DNA of 64,000 bases from Planctomycetaceae bacterium (GCA_002702655.1 PABB01000017.1:1-64000); one strand, 5' to 3'; counted from the stretch's first letter, positions 48,002 through 56,589 are shown. Notes: generated by a model not told the origin, from the letters alone. Program-made: numbers and translations.

Positions 48002-48280
48002 ATGCAGATTTACGGCCCATCACAAGTCCATGGCGCACAAAGCCTCAAGGGTCCGCACAATGGTCGCGGGCCCGCGTCCGCCGGCGGTCCGTCCGCCAGC
48101 CGCGGCGCCGACGAGGTGCAATTCTCGGCCGCTGCCGAAGAGGCCGCCAACGCCGCCGAGGCGGGCGAGTTTCGCTCCGACTTGGTGGCGCGCGTCCGGG
48201 CGGAGATCTCTGCCGGCACCTACGAGACGCCCGACAAGCTCGATGCGGCGATGCAACGGCTGCTCGACGAGATTGGCTAG
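48002..48280 (+). CDS. flgM: FlgM-like anti-sigma-28 factor
   Basis: 92 residues with a disordered, Gly/Ser-rich N-terminus and a C-terminal FlgM core (FRSDLVARVRAEISAGTYET, then PDKLDAAMQRLLDEIG). VRAEIxxGxYxxPxxLDAAxxRLL is the FlgM signature that binds sigma-28. GGGAG lies about 9 bases before the ATG. No flagellar gene is adjacent. It could hold the sigma factor for flagellar genes elsewhere. An intrinsic terminator follows. Confidence 0.88.
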   Translation: MQIYGPSQVHGAQSLKGPHNGRGPASAGGPSASRGADEVQFSAAAEEAANAAEAGEFRSDLVARVRAEISAGTYETPDKLDAAMQRLLDEIG

Positions 48281-48331
48281 CTGGAGGCAATTTGCGTCGC
48301 AGCGTGCCAAAGACACACCCCAAGCTCCCAG

Positions 48332-48361
48332 CCGGCGGCGAAAGCCGCCGGTTTTCTTTTT
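48332..48361 (+). terminator. Rho-independent terminator of the flgM gene
   Basis: An 8-bp perfect stem CCGGCGGC/GCCGCCGG with a GAAA tetraloop (48332-48351), then TTTTCTTTTT. It starts 51 bp after the stop codon. Confidence 0.95.
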
Positions 48362-48468
48362 GCGCCCGTGGCGAGAGAAACGGCCCATGTGACGGCTGGG
48401 CGCGGGCCAGCGGCTCTCACTGCACAGGCAGTTGAAGTCCGCATTGGCGGGCACATGGGGCTGCACTC

Positions 48469-48608
48469 TTGAGACTCACCCCCCTGGGGAGTAGAATCAT
48501 TAGGATGGCTTGGTCTTTCTGTAGCCATTTGGGCGATTTGGACTTACTGCAATTCGCCGACCCCAGTCTGAGTCTCAATAGGCGGTCTGCGTCGCGGCTA
48601 TTGAGACT
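48469..48608. promoter_or_regulatory. Candidate Fur-type operator sites upstream of fur
   Basis: The palindrome TGAGACTCA (48470-48478) and its mirror TGAGTCTCA (48569-48577) lie before the fur start at 48639. A 10-bp inverted repeat, GTCTCAATAG (48572-48581) and CTATTGAGAC (48598-48607), overlaps the second. The pattern TTGAGACT/AGTCTCAA follows the TTGAnAnTnAnTnTCAA layout of known Fur boxes. Autoregulation is inferred. Confidence 0.45.
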
Positions 48609-48638
48609 GCCAGACGCCTCCCTCACGAGTTTCTCCTC

Positions 48639-49142
48639 ATGTCCAGCGGTTTTGCACTCGGCGAAGTCCACGTCTCCAGCAGTCCCCAGGAGCGTTTTGC
48701 AGAATACCTGCAAAGTCGCGGAAAGCGGATCACCAGCCAGCGCAAGGCGCTGGTCGATCACATTTTCGAGCGACACGATCATTTCGACGCCGAGGAATTG
48801 ATCGACAACATCAGCGGCGCCAACAGAGAGAACCGCATCAGCCGGCCGACGGTCTACCGCACGCTCAACGAACTGGTGGAGGCGGGCCTGCTGCGGCGGT
48901 TCAGCCTGCGCGGCCGGGCCGTGTACGAACACGACTACGGCTACCCTGCCCACGATCACCTGCACTGCACCATCTGCGACGAGCTGATCGAGTTTCAGAC
49001 CGACGAGTTGCCGCGGTTGCGCGAGGCGGTGGCCCGCGAGCACGGATTTCGCGTCACCGGCCATCGGTTGATCATTTCCGGCATCTGCCGCGATTGCAGC
49101 GCCAAACGGCATCGTCGGCAGAGTCCGCTCGATCTGATCTGA
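48639..49142 (+). CDS. fur: Fur-family transcriptional regulator
   Basis: 167 residues. The winged-helix DNA-binding part includes GKRITSQRKALVDHIFERHD and SRPTVYRTLNELVEAGLLRR. The metal-binding half has the HDHLHCTICDELIEF motif (the Fur HHxHxxCxxC pattern) and a second CRDC pair at the end (ISGICRDCSAKRH), so a structural Zn site and a regulatory site are likely. Iron or zinc response cannot be told apart by eye; Fur or Zur are both possible. The start is ATG at 48639. Candidate operator sites lie upstream. Confidence 0.9.
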   Translation: MSSGFALGEVHVSSSPQERFAEYLQSRGKRITSQRKALVDHIFERHDHFDAEELIDNISGANRENRISRPTVYRTLNELVEAGLLRRFSLRGRAVYEHDYGYPAHDHLHCTICDELIEFQTDELPRLREAVAREHGFRVTGHRLIISGICRDCSAKRHRRQSPLDLI

Positions 49143-49170
49143 TCTGATTCTGTTGCCAGCGGTGCGTGCC

Positions 49171-49695
49171 ATGAATCGGCTCGTCTTTTCCGTGTTGCTG
49201 GCCATCGGATTGGCGCTGGCCGTCGTTGCGGTCTACTGCGCGGTGGTCGTCATGAACGAGCCGGAGGGGCGGTGGGTCATGTGCGGGGCGGCGGCGTTGG
49301 GATTGTTCGTCGCCGGCTTCAGCGTGTTCGCTTTGCGGGACGAAGAGCCCCCGATCGAGCGGCAGGGAGCGGATCTCAACACGCTGCCAATCGATTCGCC
49401 AAGGATCGAGCTGCGGCTGATGCGCTGGCCTGGTTGGGCGTGGCTGCTTACGGTGATCGCCCTGGCGATTCTCGCCGAGGGCTATCTGATCTTGGGGCTG
49501 GACGCGGAAGTCCCCGAGGACCGGGCCGGCCTGCAGCAGATTGCTGTCCCGCTTGGTGTATTCTTCGGCGGTCTGTGGTGGGTGGGCCGCCAGGCCATGC
49601 AAGCCTTCGGCGTGCGGCTGTTCAAAACGCCGGCAGAGAATCAAACGCGGACGGACGCCGACGAGCAAGTCACCGGGAGTGCTACGCTCCGCTGA
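49171..49695 (+). CDS. Hypothetical membrane protein
   Basis: 174 residues from the ATG at 49171; a TTG 6 codons earlier is possible. There are four predicted hydrophobic segments in two hairpins (LVFSVLLAIGLALAVVAVYC; CGAAALGLFVAGFSVFAL; WAWLLTVIALAILAEGYLIL; IAVPLGVFFGGLWWVG). The C-terminal residues (TGSATLR) are encoded by one arm of an inverted repeat, so they may not be conserved. No family is recognised. It follows fur by 28 bp and may be regulated with it. Confidence 0.7.
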   Translation: MNRLVFSVLLAIGLALAVVAVYCAVVVMNEPEGRWVMCGAAALGLFVAGFSVFALRDEEPPIERQGADLNTLPIDSPRIELRLMRWPGWAWLLTVIALAILAEGYLILGLDAEVPEDRAGLQQIAVPLGVFFGGLWWVGRQAMQAFGVRLFKTPAENQTRTDADEQVTGSATLR

Positions 49696-49741
49696 GCCCG
49701 GTGCTTCGTCCGCTTTGCAAGGCTCGGCGGAGCCTCGCACT
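49678..49741. repeat. Inverted repeat overlapping the 3' end of the membrane protein gene
   Basis: The arms 49678-49698 and 49721-49741 match in 17 of 21 positions. The left arm contains the TGA stop of the upstream gene. A 6-bp hairpin AGGCTC-GGCG-GAGCCT sits in the right arm. It separates two convergent genes and could serve as a bidirectional terminator, but it lacks a T-run. Confidence 0.8.
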
Positions 49742-49758
49742 CCCGTGAAGGACAGAGT

Positions 49759-52602
49759 TCACTCGCCGGACAGTTCGCCAGCCCGGCGCGCCATGTCGAC
49801 GAACTCTCGTCGCCGGCCGTGCGGATCGTGGTCCAGCGAGGCGCCCTCGGCGATCTCCGCGACCGCCGCGAAACTCGAATGACCCTGGTAGGGCGAGTCC
49901 CGCAGCAGCATCCCGAAGCTCGCCACCGCGGCGGCGAATTGAAAATCGTCGCTCGCGTCGGCGAAGCTGCCGCCGCTGTCGGTGACGGGAAACTCCAGCT
50001 TGGTGCTCGTGACTCCGTCAGGCTGCTTGTAGCGGATTTTGAGGGTGAGCAATTCGTCGCTCGCTTCGGCGAGCCGCTCCTCCCCATCGGAAGCCGCCTC
50101 GTCGACAGACGCTGTCGACTCGGCGGAGTCGTCCGCGGACTGCTCGTACTTCAGCGCGTCGACGCCGGGGCTGTTGACTTCCTGCCCGAACGGGACCACC
50201 TCGTACAGGGCCGTCACGGTATGGCCAGCGCCGATTTCGCCGGCGTCCTTCTTGTCGTCGTTGAAGTCCTCGGCGGCCAGCACGCGATTCTCGTAGCCAA
50301 TCAACCGGTAGCCGGCGACTTGGGTCGGGTTGAACTCGACTTGCAGTTTCACGTCCTTGGCGATTGTGACCAGCGTGCCGGTCATTTCCTGCACCAGCAC
50401 CTTGTGCGCTTCGGTGCGACCGTCGACGTAGAAGTAGTTGCCGTTTCCTTTGCCGGAGATCCGCTCCATCATTTCGTCGTTCAGATTGCCGCGGCCGAAA
50501 CCGAGCACCGTGAGAAATACGCCCGTCTTCTTGGCGCTCCGCTCCGCGAGCTGCTCCAACTCGTCGGTGTTCTGGATGCCCACGTTGAAGTCGCCGTCGG
50601 TGCACAGGATGACGCGGTTGACGCCGCCTTTGACGAAGTTCTCCTGGGCGATCTTGTAGGCCAGCTTGATCCCCGCGCCGCCCGCGGTGGAGCCGCCGCT
50701 CCGCAGCTTGTCGAGCACGCCCATGATCTTGTGCCGGTCGATCCCCGCCGTGCTGGGTAGCACCAGGCCCTCGCTCGACGCGTAGACCACGATCGCCACG
50801 CGGTCGTTCTCGCCGAGTTCCTCGGCCAGCATTTTCAGCCCCTCGACGACCAATGGCAGCTTGTTGGGCTCGTTCATCGATCCCGACACGTCGACCAGGA
50901 ACACCAGGTTCGATTGCGGACGAGCGCGGCGGTCCATTTCGCGGCCCTTGATGCCGATCCGCACCAGTCGGTGCTCCTCGGCCCACGGGCAGGAGGCCAC
51001 CTCGAGGTTCGCTGCAAACGGCGTCTCGTCGGTCGGCGGTTGGTAATCGTAGTGGAAGTAGTTGACCAGTTCCTCAATCCGTACCGCATCGGCCGGCGGC
51101 AGTTGCCCCGATTGCATCAGGAACTGCCGCACGTTGGCGTACGCGGCCGTGTCGACGTCGATGGACAGGGTGCTCAGCCGATTGTCGGTATGGGCGGTGC
51201 TGACCGGCTTGAACGGGTTGTCGTAGATGCGAGCGTACCGGTCGCCGCCGCCCTTAGGGCCTTGGCTGATTTGACGCTCCAACTCCGCGATTTGCCGATC
51301 AAGTCGTTCTTTGGCTTTGCGCCGCTTGGCCACGGCGGCTTGAAGTTCCGCGTTCGGCATGGTCGCGACCTGTTCGCGCAGCTCCCGTTCGCGCTGAGCG
51401 CGGTACTGCTCGAGCTTCGCCTGCACCTCCCTAACGTCTTTCTGTAACTCTTGCAGTGCAGGGCTGTTTTCCCGGGCCTCGATGGCTTGACGCTGCACGA
51501 GCATCGTGTCGATTTCATACAGTTCCTGGCGATAGCCCTGGATTTTCGGATCGTCAGCCAGCGACTCGGCCACGATGTTTTCGATCCGGGCGGGCGACGA
51601 CGCTCGGCGGATCGACACCTCGTCGGCTATTTCGAGACTCAGGCGTTCGCGCTGCAGCACGGCAAGCTGCCGCCGCGCACCAAGTTCGTTTCCGTAATCT
51701 GCGTGCCATCGGTCAATATCTCCGCCGGCCTCAGAATCAACATCTGCTTCCCCGCTGCGCTCGTACTCCGAGGATGGGTTTCTCGCCATACGTACAATTC
51801 CGCGCCTGCTCTCCGGCCAAGCCTCTGCCGATTCCTGATGATATCCCTGCTGTTGACGAAATCGCGATTGCGCAGGTTGAGTGTTGAGACCAAAGTTGGT
51901 CCCTGCGGCGGACGGACTTTGTACGGTTGAATTTGGCGCGAAGGCAGGCACACCAAGCGAATCCTGGGCGTCGGCGAAGTAGCGACTGCGGTCCTGAGCG
52001 TGCAAGCCCACACCGCCGCGGGTTTCGGCGCCGTCGCTGACGACTGCCAGATGGTCGATGCTCTCCCCCTGCGACTGCGCTGGCTGCGCGAACTGCGTGC
52101 CCGCAGAGTAGCCGAGCCGTTTCTCCTCGCCTTCCTCGATGATGATGTTCGGCGTGACCATCATCCGCAACTCGCTGCCCTCGGCGCTGGCGACTGCCGA
52201 TTCTTGTGGGGCTTCGGTGCTGGCCGACTTGCCGGCGGCATTGCTCGTCGGTTTCGCCACGTTCGCAGCATCGTGATCCGGCGCTCGCCGGGCGATCTGC
52301 GAGGGCTCCTGCAGATTGGGCAGGACGATTCCAAATGCGACCCAGCACGCCGCGGCGGCCACGCCCACGGCCGACGCCCACCGCCACGCCCGCCGTCGAC
52401 CGTGGTTGACGCCGCTCTCGTCGCCTGCATTCGCGACCGTCGAGGGCGTCAGCTCACCGGATTCTCCGGCCGCGGCGAGAATCTGGGCGCTCAAATCCGG
52501 CGGTTGATCCTGCCCCAGGGTTTCTCGCAGACCGCGGTCGACCAGTGCGTCGGCCCACGTTTCGCGATTCTCGGGCAGTCGGTTGTCGTTGGATTCTTTC
52601 AT
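49759..52602 (-). CDS. Single-pass VWA (YfbK-type) protein with cytoplasmic N-terminal region
   Basis: 947 residues from the ATG at 52602. Residues 1-70 are polar and cytoplasmic (MKESNDNRLPENRETWADAL). A single membrane helix lies at 75-97 (ASAVGVAAAACWVAFGIVLP). A Gln/Ser-rich linker and a coiled coil (about 385-450) follow, then the YfbK N-terminal VWA-associated part (DNRLSTLSIDVDTAAYANVR), the VWA domain with MIDAS VFLVDVSGSMNEP near residue 570 and TDGDFNVGIQNTDEL, and a C-terminal DUF3520 region (YRLIGYENRVLAAEDFNDDK). The gene follows an ECF sigma gene by 92 bp, so the N-terminus may bind the sigma factor. That is inference. Confidence 0.88.
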   Translation of the reverse strand: MKESNDNRLPENRETWADALVDRGLRETLGQDQPPDLSAQILAAAGESGELTPSTVANAGDESGVNHGRRRAWRWASAVGVAAAACWVAFGIVLPNLQEPSQIARRAPDHDAANVAKPTSNAAGKSASTEAPQESAVASAEGSELRMMVTPNIIIEEGEEKRLGYSAGTQFAQPAQSQGESIDHLAVVSDGAETRGGVGLHAQDRSRYFADAQDSLGVPAFAPNSTVQSPSAAGTNFGLNTQPAQSRFRQQQGYHQESAEAWPESRRGIVRMARNPSSEYERSGEADVDSEAGGDIDRWHADYGNELGARRQLAVLQRERLSLEIADEVSIRRASSPARIENIVAESLADDPKIQGYRQELYEIDTMLVQRQAIEARENSPALQELQKDVREVQAKLEQYRAQRERELREQVATMPNAELQAAVAKRRKAKERLDRQIAELERQISQGPKGGGDRYARIYDNPFKPVSTAHTDNRLSTLSIDVDTAAYANVRQFLMQSGQLPPADAVRIEELVNYFHYDYQPPTDETPFAANLEVASCPWAEEHRLVRIGIKGREMDRRARPQSNLVFLVDVSGSMNEPNKLPLVVEGLKMLAEELGENDRVAIVVYASSEGLVLPSTAGIDRHKIMGVLDKLRSGGSTAGGAGIKLAYKIAQENFVKGGVNRVILCTDGDFNVGIQNTDELEQLAERSAKKTGVFLTVLGFGRGNLNDEMMERISGKGNGNYFYVDGRTEAHKVLVQEMTGTLVTIAKDVKLQVEFNPTQVAGYRLIGYENRVLAAEDFNDDKKDAGEIGAGHTVTALYEVVPFGQEVNSPGVDALKYEQSADDSAESTASVDEAASDGEERLAEASDELLTLKIRYKQPDGVTSTKLEFPVTDSGGSFADASDDFQFAAAVASFGMLLRDSPYQGHSSFAAVAEIAEGASLDHDPHGRRREFVDMARRAGELSGE

Positions 52603-52694
52603 GATTGGCTCTCGCTTTTCCCCAGCAGCGCATTGCACCGCGCAGCGCACTGCCAGAAAGACATCTCCGCTGCCGCGAGCAGACGCCGCAGCAG

Positions 52695-53240
52695 CTATTC
52701 CGGCGGTTGGCGGTTGCCGGCCGCGAGTTTGCGCTCGATGCAGTCGCGCAGCGTCGCTCGGGCTCGCCGTAGCAGCGTCTTCACGCCCTCGGCGGTCATG
52801 TCCAGACGGACCGCCAACTCGTCGCGGCTCAGGTTGTCTTGGTAAAACAGGTCGACCGCCGCACGGGTCCGCCCCGCGAGTCCCTCGCGGCACGCGGACA
52901 GCAGGTCGAGAAACTCGTCGCCGCGGCCCTCGGGGCAGTGCGCGGCCCACACGGACTCGGCGGCGGCCAGGGTGACTGTCTCGATCTGCCGCCCTTGCTT
53001 GCGGCGCAGCATCAGCAGTTGGTTGCGAGCTGCCGTGCGCAGGTAAGCGGCGCTGGCGGCCCGGCTCCGAACCTCAAACGGCGTGCGGGCGACGGCCAGA
53101 AACGTCTCCTGGGTGAGGTCGTCCGCATCGGCCGCCGCGGCGCCCAGGTACCGCAGATAGCGCCACACGTCCGCCTGATGCTCGTGCACCAGGGCGGCCA
53201 GGTCGAAATCCGTGCGGGGCGGGTCGCTGACGGCGGTCAT
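52695..53240 (-). CDS. ECF-type RNA polymerase sigma factor (VWA-linked)
   Basis: 181 residues from the ATG at 53240; the frame runs back to 53369 through a repeat. The region 2 signature is VWRYLRYLGAAAADADDLTQ, then ETFLAVARTPFEV. Region 4 ends in LSRDELAVRLDMTAEGVKTL, then LRRARATLRDCI. It is the likely transcriptional output of the VWA protein encoded next (92 bp downstream). No separate anti-sigma gene is visible, which fits the idea that the VWA protein's cytoplasmic N-terminus does that job. Confidence 0.9.
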   Translation of the reverse strand: MTAVSDPPRTDFDLAALVHEHQADVWRYLRYLGAAAADADDLTQETFLAVARTPFEVRSRAASAAYLRTAARNQLLMLRRKQGRQIETVTLAAAESVWAAHCPEGRGDEFLDLLSACREGLAGRTRAAVDLFYQDNLSRDELAVRLDMTAEGVKTLLRRARATLRDCIERKLAAGNRQPPE

Positions 53241-53280
53241 GACACAAGTAGTGCCGAGGCGAGGAGGAAAGGGGCCAGTA

Positions 53281-53399
53281 AACTGCAAATTGGCCAATGG
53301 CCATTGACCATGGCAAATTGCCGGGATTTGGACGCCCGCACCGGGGGCGGAAGTTCCCCCAATTTGCAATTTGCATTGGCCAATGGCCGATTTGCAGTT
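53281..53399. repeat. Inverted repeat between the two sigma genes
   Basis: The 22-bp arms (53281-53302 and 53378-53399, AACTGCAAATTGGCCAATGG type) pair in 20 of 22 positions. Between them lie further copies of GCAAATTG-like words. The element begins directly after the stop end of the upstream sigma gene and is another member of the window's word-like repeats. Confidence 0.9.
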
Positions 53400-53400
53400 C

Positions 53401-53997
53401 TCACCCGTCCGCCAGCATTTCCTGCAGTTTCGCCAGCGAACGCGACAGCATCACCCGCACCGCGCCGTCGGTCTTGCCCAGCTTCTGGGCGATTTCTTTG
53501 CTGGGGAGCCCCACGAGATACCGCAGCCGCAACGCCTCGCGCTGCTCCTCCGGCAAGGTGTCCAGCGCCGCCAGCACCCGCAATTGCCGCTGATCGCGCG
53601 AGAACGCCTCGCTGGGCGTGGTCATGCTGGCGGCCAGCAGATTGGCCAGACCCATCCCCGCCGCCGAGCCCTCGGGCAACTCCGCCTCGCGCGATGCCGC
53701 CCGTTTTTGGCTCTCAAAAAAGCGGCGGTGGGCGTCGATGATCTTCCGCTCGCACACCTGAAACAGCCAATGCAGCGGGTCCCAGTTCTCCAGCGGGGTC
53801 TTCTCCAGCGAGCGGATGGCCTCCATGCTCGCTTCCTGCAGGATATCGTCCGGCTCGACTTTCTTCGCCAGATGCGCCCCGGTGCGGCTGCGGATGAACG
53901 CCATGAGGGCCGGTCGGTTGGCCTCCACGAACTCGGCCAGAGCCGCTTCATCGCCGGATCGAAGCCTTTCGACTAATCTCGTATCATGTGAACTCAC
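53401..53997 (-). CDS. ECF-type RNA polymerase sigma factor (kinase-linked)
   Basis: 198 residues from a GTG start with AAGGA 5 bases upstream. Region 2 has VEPDDILQEASMEAIRSLEK. The linker and region 4 read DTLPEEQREALRLRYLVGLP, then SKEIAQKLGKTDGAVRVMLS and RSLAKLQEML. It is divergent from the Ser/Thr kinase gene with a 68-bp shared promoter region, a layout known for planctomycete kinase-linked ECF groups. The kinase probably controls the sigma factor's activity. Confidence 0.92.
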   Translation of the reverse strand: MSSHDTRLVERLRSGDEAALAEFVEANRPALMAFIRSRTGAHLAKKVEPDDILQEASMEAIRSLEKTPLENWDPLHWLFQVCERKIIDAHRRFFESQKRAASREAELPEGSAAGMGLANLLAASMTTPSEAFSRDQRQLRVLAALDTLPEEQREALRLRYLVGLPSKEIAQKLGKTDGAVRVMLSRSLAKLQEMLADG

Positions 53998-54065
53998 GAC
54001 GACGATCCTTGCGGCAGGGAACGTAGGTCAGACGAGCGAATCCGGCATAGCTTGGCAGCGGCACA

Positions 54066-56567
54066 ATGTCCCACGGCGACGATCATTCTAACGGTTCGGC
54101 GAGCGGTTCCCAACTCGCGGAACCGGCGTGGGATCTGATTGCCGACCGGCTCGATGGTTTTGCAGCAGCCTGGGCTGCGGCGATTGAGGCCCAATCGTCC
54201 CCGCCGGAGATCGCCGACTTCCTGGGCGACATGGCCGAGGCGGACGCGGCGGTGCTGGCCGTCGAATTGGTGAAACTCGATTTAGAGCACCGCTGGCAGA
54301 ACGGTCGCGAGCCCCAGCGGCTGGAATGGTACCTGGATCGCGTACCCCAGTTGGGACCGGCCGAGTCGTTGCCGGGCGAGCTGGTCTACGAGGAAGTCCA
54401 GGCCCGCGTGCAGGCCGGCGACGCAGTGGACGACGTGGAACTGCGTCGTCGGTTTCCGCTGCAGGCTCCAGCGGTCTGCCAGTTGCTGGGCGGCATGTCT
54501 GCCCCGGGTTCGCCCACCTGCACCTACTACAACGATACCGTGGTGGCGACCGGCGCTCCGCCTGCACCGCGATCGACGGTGGCGCCGTTCGTCGATCTGA
54601 AGCCGGGCGACGAAATCGACGATTTCCAGCTAGTCACGCCGCTGGGCAGCGGGGCCTTTGCCCGCGTCTTTCTGGCTCGGCAGCAATCGATGGAACGGTT
54701 GGTCGCGCTGAAGATCTCGCGAGCCGTGGGGAGCGAGCCGCAGACGCTGGCCCAACTCGATCACGCCCACGTGGTTCGCGTGTACGACCAGCGAGAGAGC
54801 ACCGACCCGCCGGCACGGTTGTTGTACATGGAAGTCGTGCCCGGCGGCACGTTGGCCGATGCGCTGGTGCGGTGCCGCGACAGCTACGACGGGCGGCCCA
54901 CGGGCGACGCGCTGCTGAAGGCGATCGACGGCCGCTTGGCGGCGGTGGGCAGCTTGCCCCCGACCGGGTCTGAGCGGCGGACGTGGATCGAGGAGCATCC
55001 CTGGGCCGAGGTGGTTTGCAAGCTGGGGGCGGAGTTGGCCGACGGGCTCGCCTACGCCCACTCGCGCGGCGTGCTGCACCGCGACATCAAGCCGGCTAAC
55101 GTGCTGCTGACCGCCGACGGCACGCCCAAGTTGGCCGACTTCAACGTCAGTTACAACGGCGGCCGGGCTGACGAAGATCCCGGCGACACGTTCGGCGGCT
55201 CGCTGGCGTACATGTCGCCCGAGCAGTTGGAGGCGTGTCACCCGCTGTTGGGCGGCTCGCCCCAATTGGTCCGCGAAGCGAGCGACGTGTACTCGCTGGG
55301 CGTGCTGCTGTGGGAGATGCTTGTCGGGCGGCGGCCGTTTGCCGACGAGGCGATTCCCGCGTCGGGGGGCACGCTGGCCCGCCTGCAACGCATGGTCGAC
55401 GCCCGGCGGCAGGTCGACCTGGACCAACTGGCCGAGGCGCTGCCCAGCGACTGTCCCGCGTCGGTGCGCGACACGCTGCTGCGGTGCCTGCACCCGGAGA
55501 AGTCGCAGCGATACGCCACGGCGGAGGAATTCGCCCGGGCGCTGCGGCTGTGCCTCAATCCGCGTTGCTGGCGGCTGCTGCAAACGCCGACCAGCGCCCT
55601 GGGGCGTTTCGCGCTGCGGTTTCCGATCGTCGCGGTGGTGCTCGCCGGACTGATTCCCAACGTGTGCGTCGCGGCCTTCAATTTCATCTACAACCAAAAG
55701 CGGCTAGTCGAATACGGACATCAGGCGGCTGAGCTCGCGATTCCCGCCGGCCAGCCCGAACGCGCTGATGCGGTCGAAACGCTTGCGAAGCAGCTGAGCG
55801 ACAGAATCCACGACACGTTCGATGTCGTCCAACTCTGGGTCAACGGCACGGCCTTTCCGATCGGCATCGCCATCGGCGCATGGTTCGCTTGGAAGACGCT
55901 ACGAATGTTACGCCCCGAGGCGCCGCGGTCGGCCAGCGTCGGCAGTACCAAGCTGATGCTCTTCGGCCGTTTCGTGTCGTTCATGCTGTTGGCGCTGTGG
56001 ACCGTGTCGGGCATCGCATTTCCGATCGCGCTGGCTTGGAACAATCCGATGCTGCGCACGGCGGAGTTTCAGGTGCATTTCTTCGTGTCGCTGGCACTGG
56101 CAGGGGTGGCGGCGATCGCGTATCCCTACCTGCTGATCACGGCGCTGGTGGTGCGGTACTTCGTGCCCGACCAAATGCGCCGCGGCGTGATCGCGGGGCC
56201 GCGACTGCGGGTGATTGAGCAGGTCGGCCGGCTGAACCGATGGCACCTGGCCCTGTCCGCACTTGTGCCGCTGTTGGGCATCCTGCTGGTGGTGGCGTTC
56301 GGCGACCAACAGCGCTGGCTGCTGCTGGGCGTGAGCGGCGGGGGGCTGCTCGGTTTTGGGGCCATGTTCCTGCTGGAACGAGAAATCGCCCTGGACCTGC
56401 AGGCGCTCCGCATTGTCGCCGTCGACGAGCGGGCCAACGCCGCGTGGATCCAGCAGATGGAAGATTCGCAGGAGCTGCGCCGCTCGAGCATCCAGCGCGC
56501 AGCGCGGATGAGCGACGTGCGCCTGGCCGACGGTCAATCGAGCGTCGACGGCGACAAGTCGCAGTAA
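54066..56567 (+). CDS. Membrane Ser/Thr protein kinase with DFN motif
   Basis: 833 residues. An N-terminal helical region (1-180) precedes a kinase domain: Gly-loop LGSGAFARVFLA (about 194), VALKIS Lys near 216, VLHRDIKPANVLL (about 336), and DFN in place of DFG (LADFNVSYN, about 358), then SLAYMSPEQ. Six membrane helices follow from about residue 518 (IVAVVLAGLIPNVCVAAFNF onwards). The Asp of DFG is kept, so Mg binding may survive; the Gly-to-Asn change is unusual. It is divergent from an ECF sigma gene, so it may phosphorylate that factor. Confidence 0.9.
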   Translation: MSHGDDHSNGSASGSQLAEPAWDLIADRLDGFAAAWAAAIEAQSSPPEIADFLGDMAEADAAVLAVELVKLDLEHRWQNGREPQRLEWYLDRVPQLGPAESLPGELVYEEVQARVQAGDAVDDVELRRRFPLQAPAVCQLLGGMSAPGSPTCTYYNDTVVATGAPPAPRSTVAPFVDLKPGDEIDDFQLVTPLGSGAFARVFLARQQSMERLVALKISRAVGSEPQTLAQLDHAHVVRVYDQRESTDPPARLLYMEVVPGGTLADALVRCRDSYDGRPTGDALLKAIDGRLAAVGSLPPTGSERRTWIEEHPWAEVVCKLGAELADGLAYAHSRGVLHRDIKPANVLLTADGTPKLADFNVSYNGGRADEDPGDTFGGSLAYMSPEQLEACHPLLGGSPQLVREASDVYSLGVLLWEMLVGRRPFADEAIPASGGTLARLQRMVDARRQVDLDQLAEALPSDCPASVRDTLLRCLHPEKSQRYATAEEFARALRLCLNPRCWRLLQTPTSALGRFALRFPIVAVVLAGLIPNVCVAAFNFIYNQKRLVEYGHQAAELAIPAGQPERADAVETLAKQLSDRIHDTFDVVQLWVNGTAFPIGIAIGAWFAWKTLRMLRPEAPRSASVGSTKLMLFGRFVSFMLLALWTVSGIAFPIALAWNNPMLRTAEFQVHFFVSLALAGVAAIAYPYLLITALVVRYFVPDQMRRGVIAGPRLRVIEQVGRLNRWHLALSALVPLLGILLVVAFGDQQRWLLLGVSGGGLLGFGAMFLLEREIALDLQALRIVAVDERANAAWIQQMEDSQELRRSSIQRAARMSDVRLADGQSSVDGDKSQ

Positions 56568-56589
56568 TCGCTCCGTTACGCGACGACGC

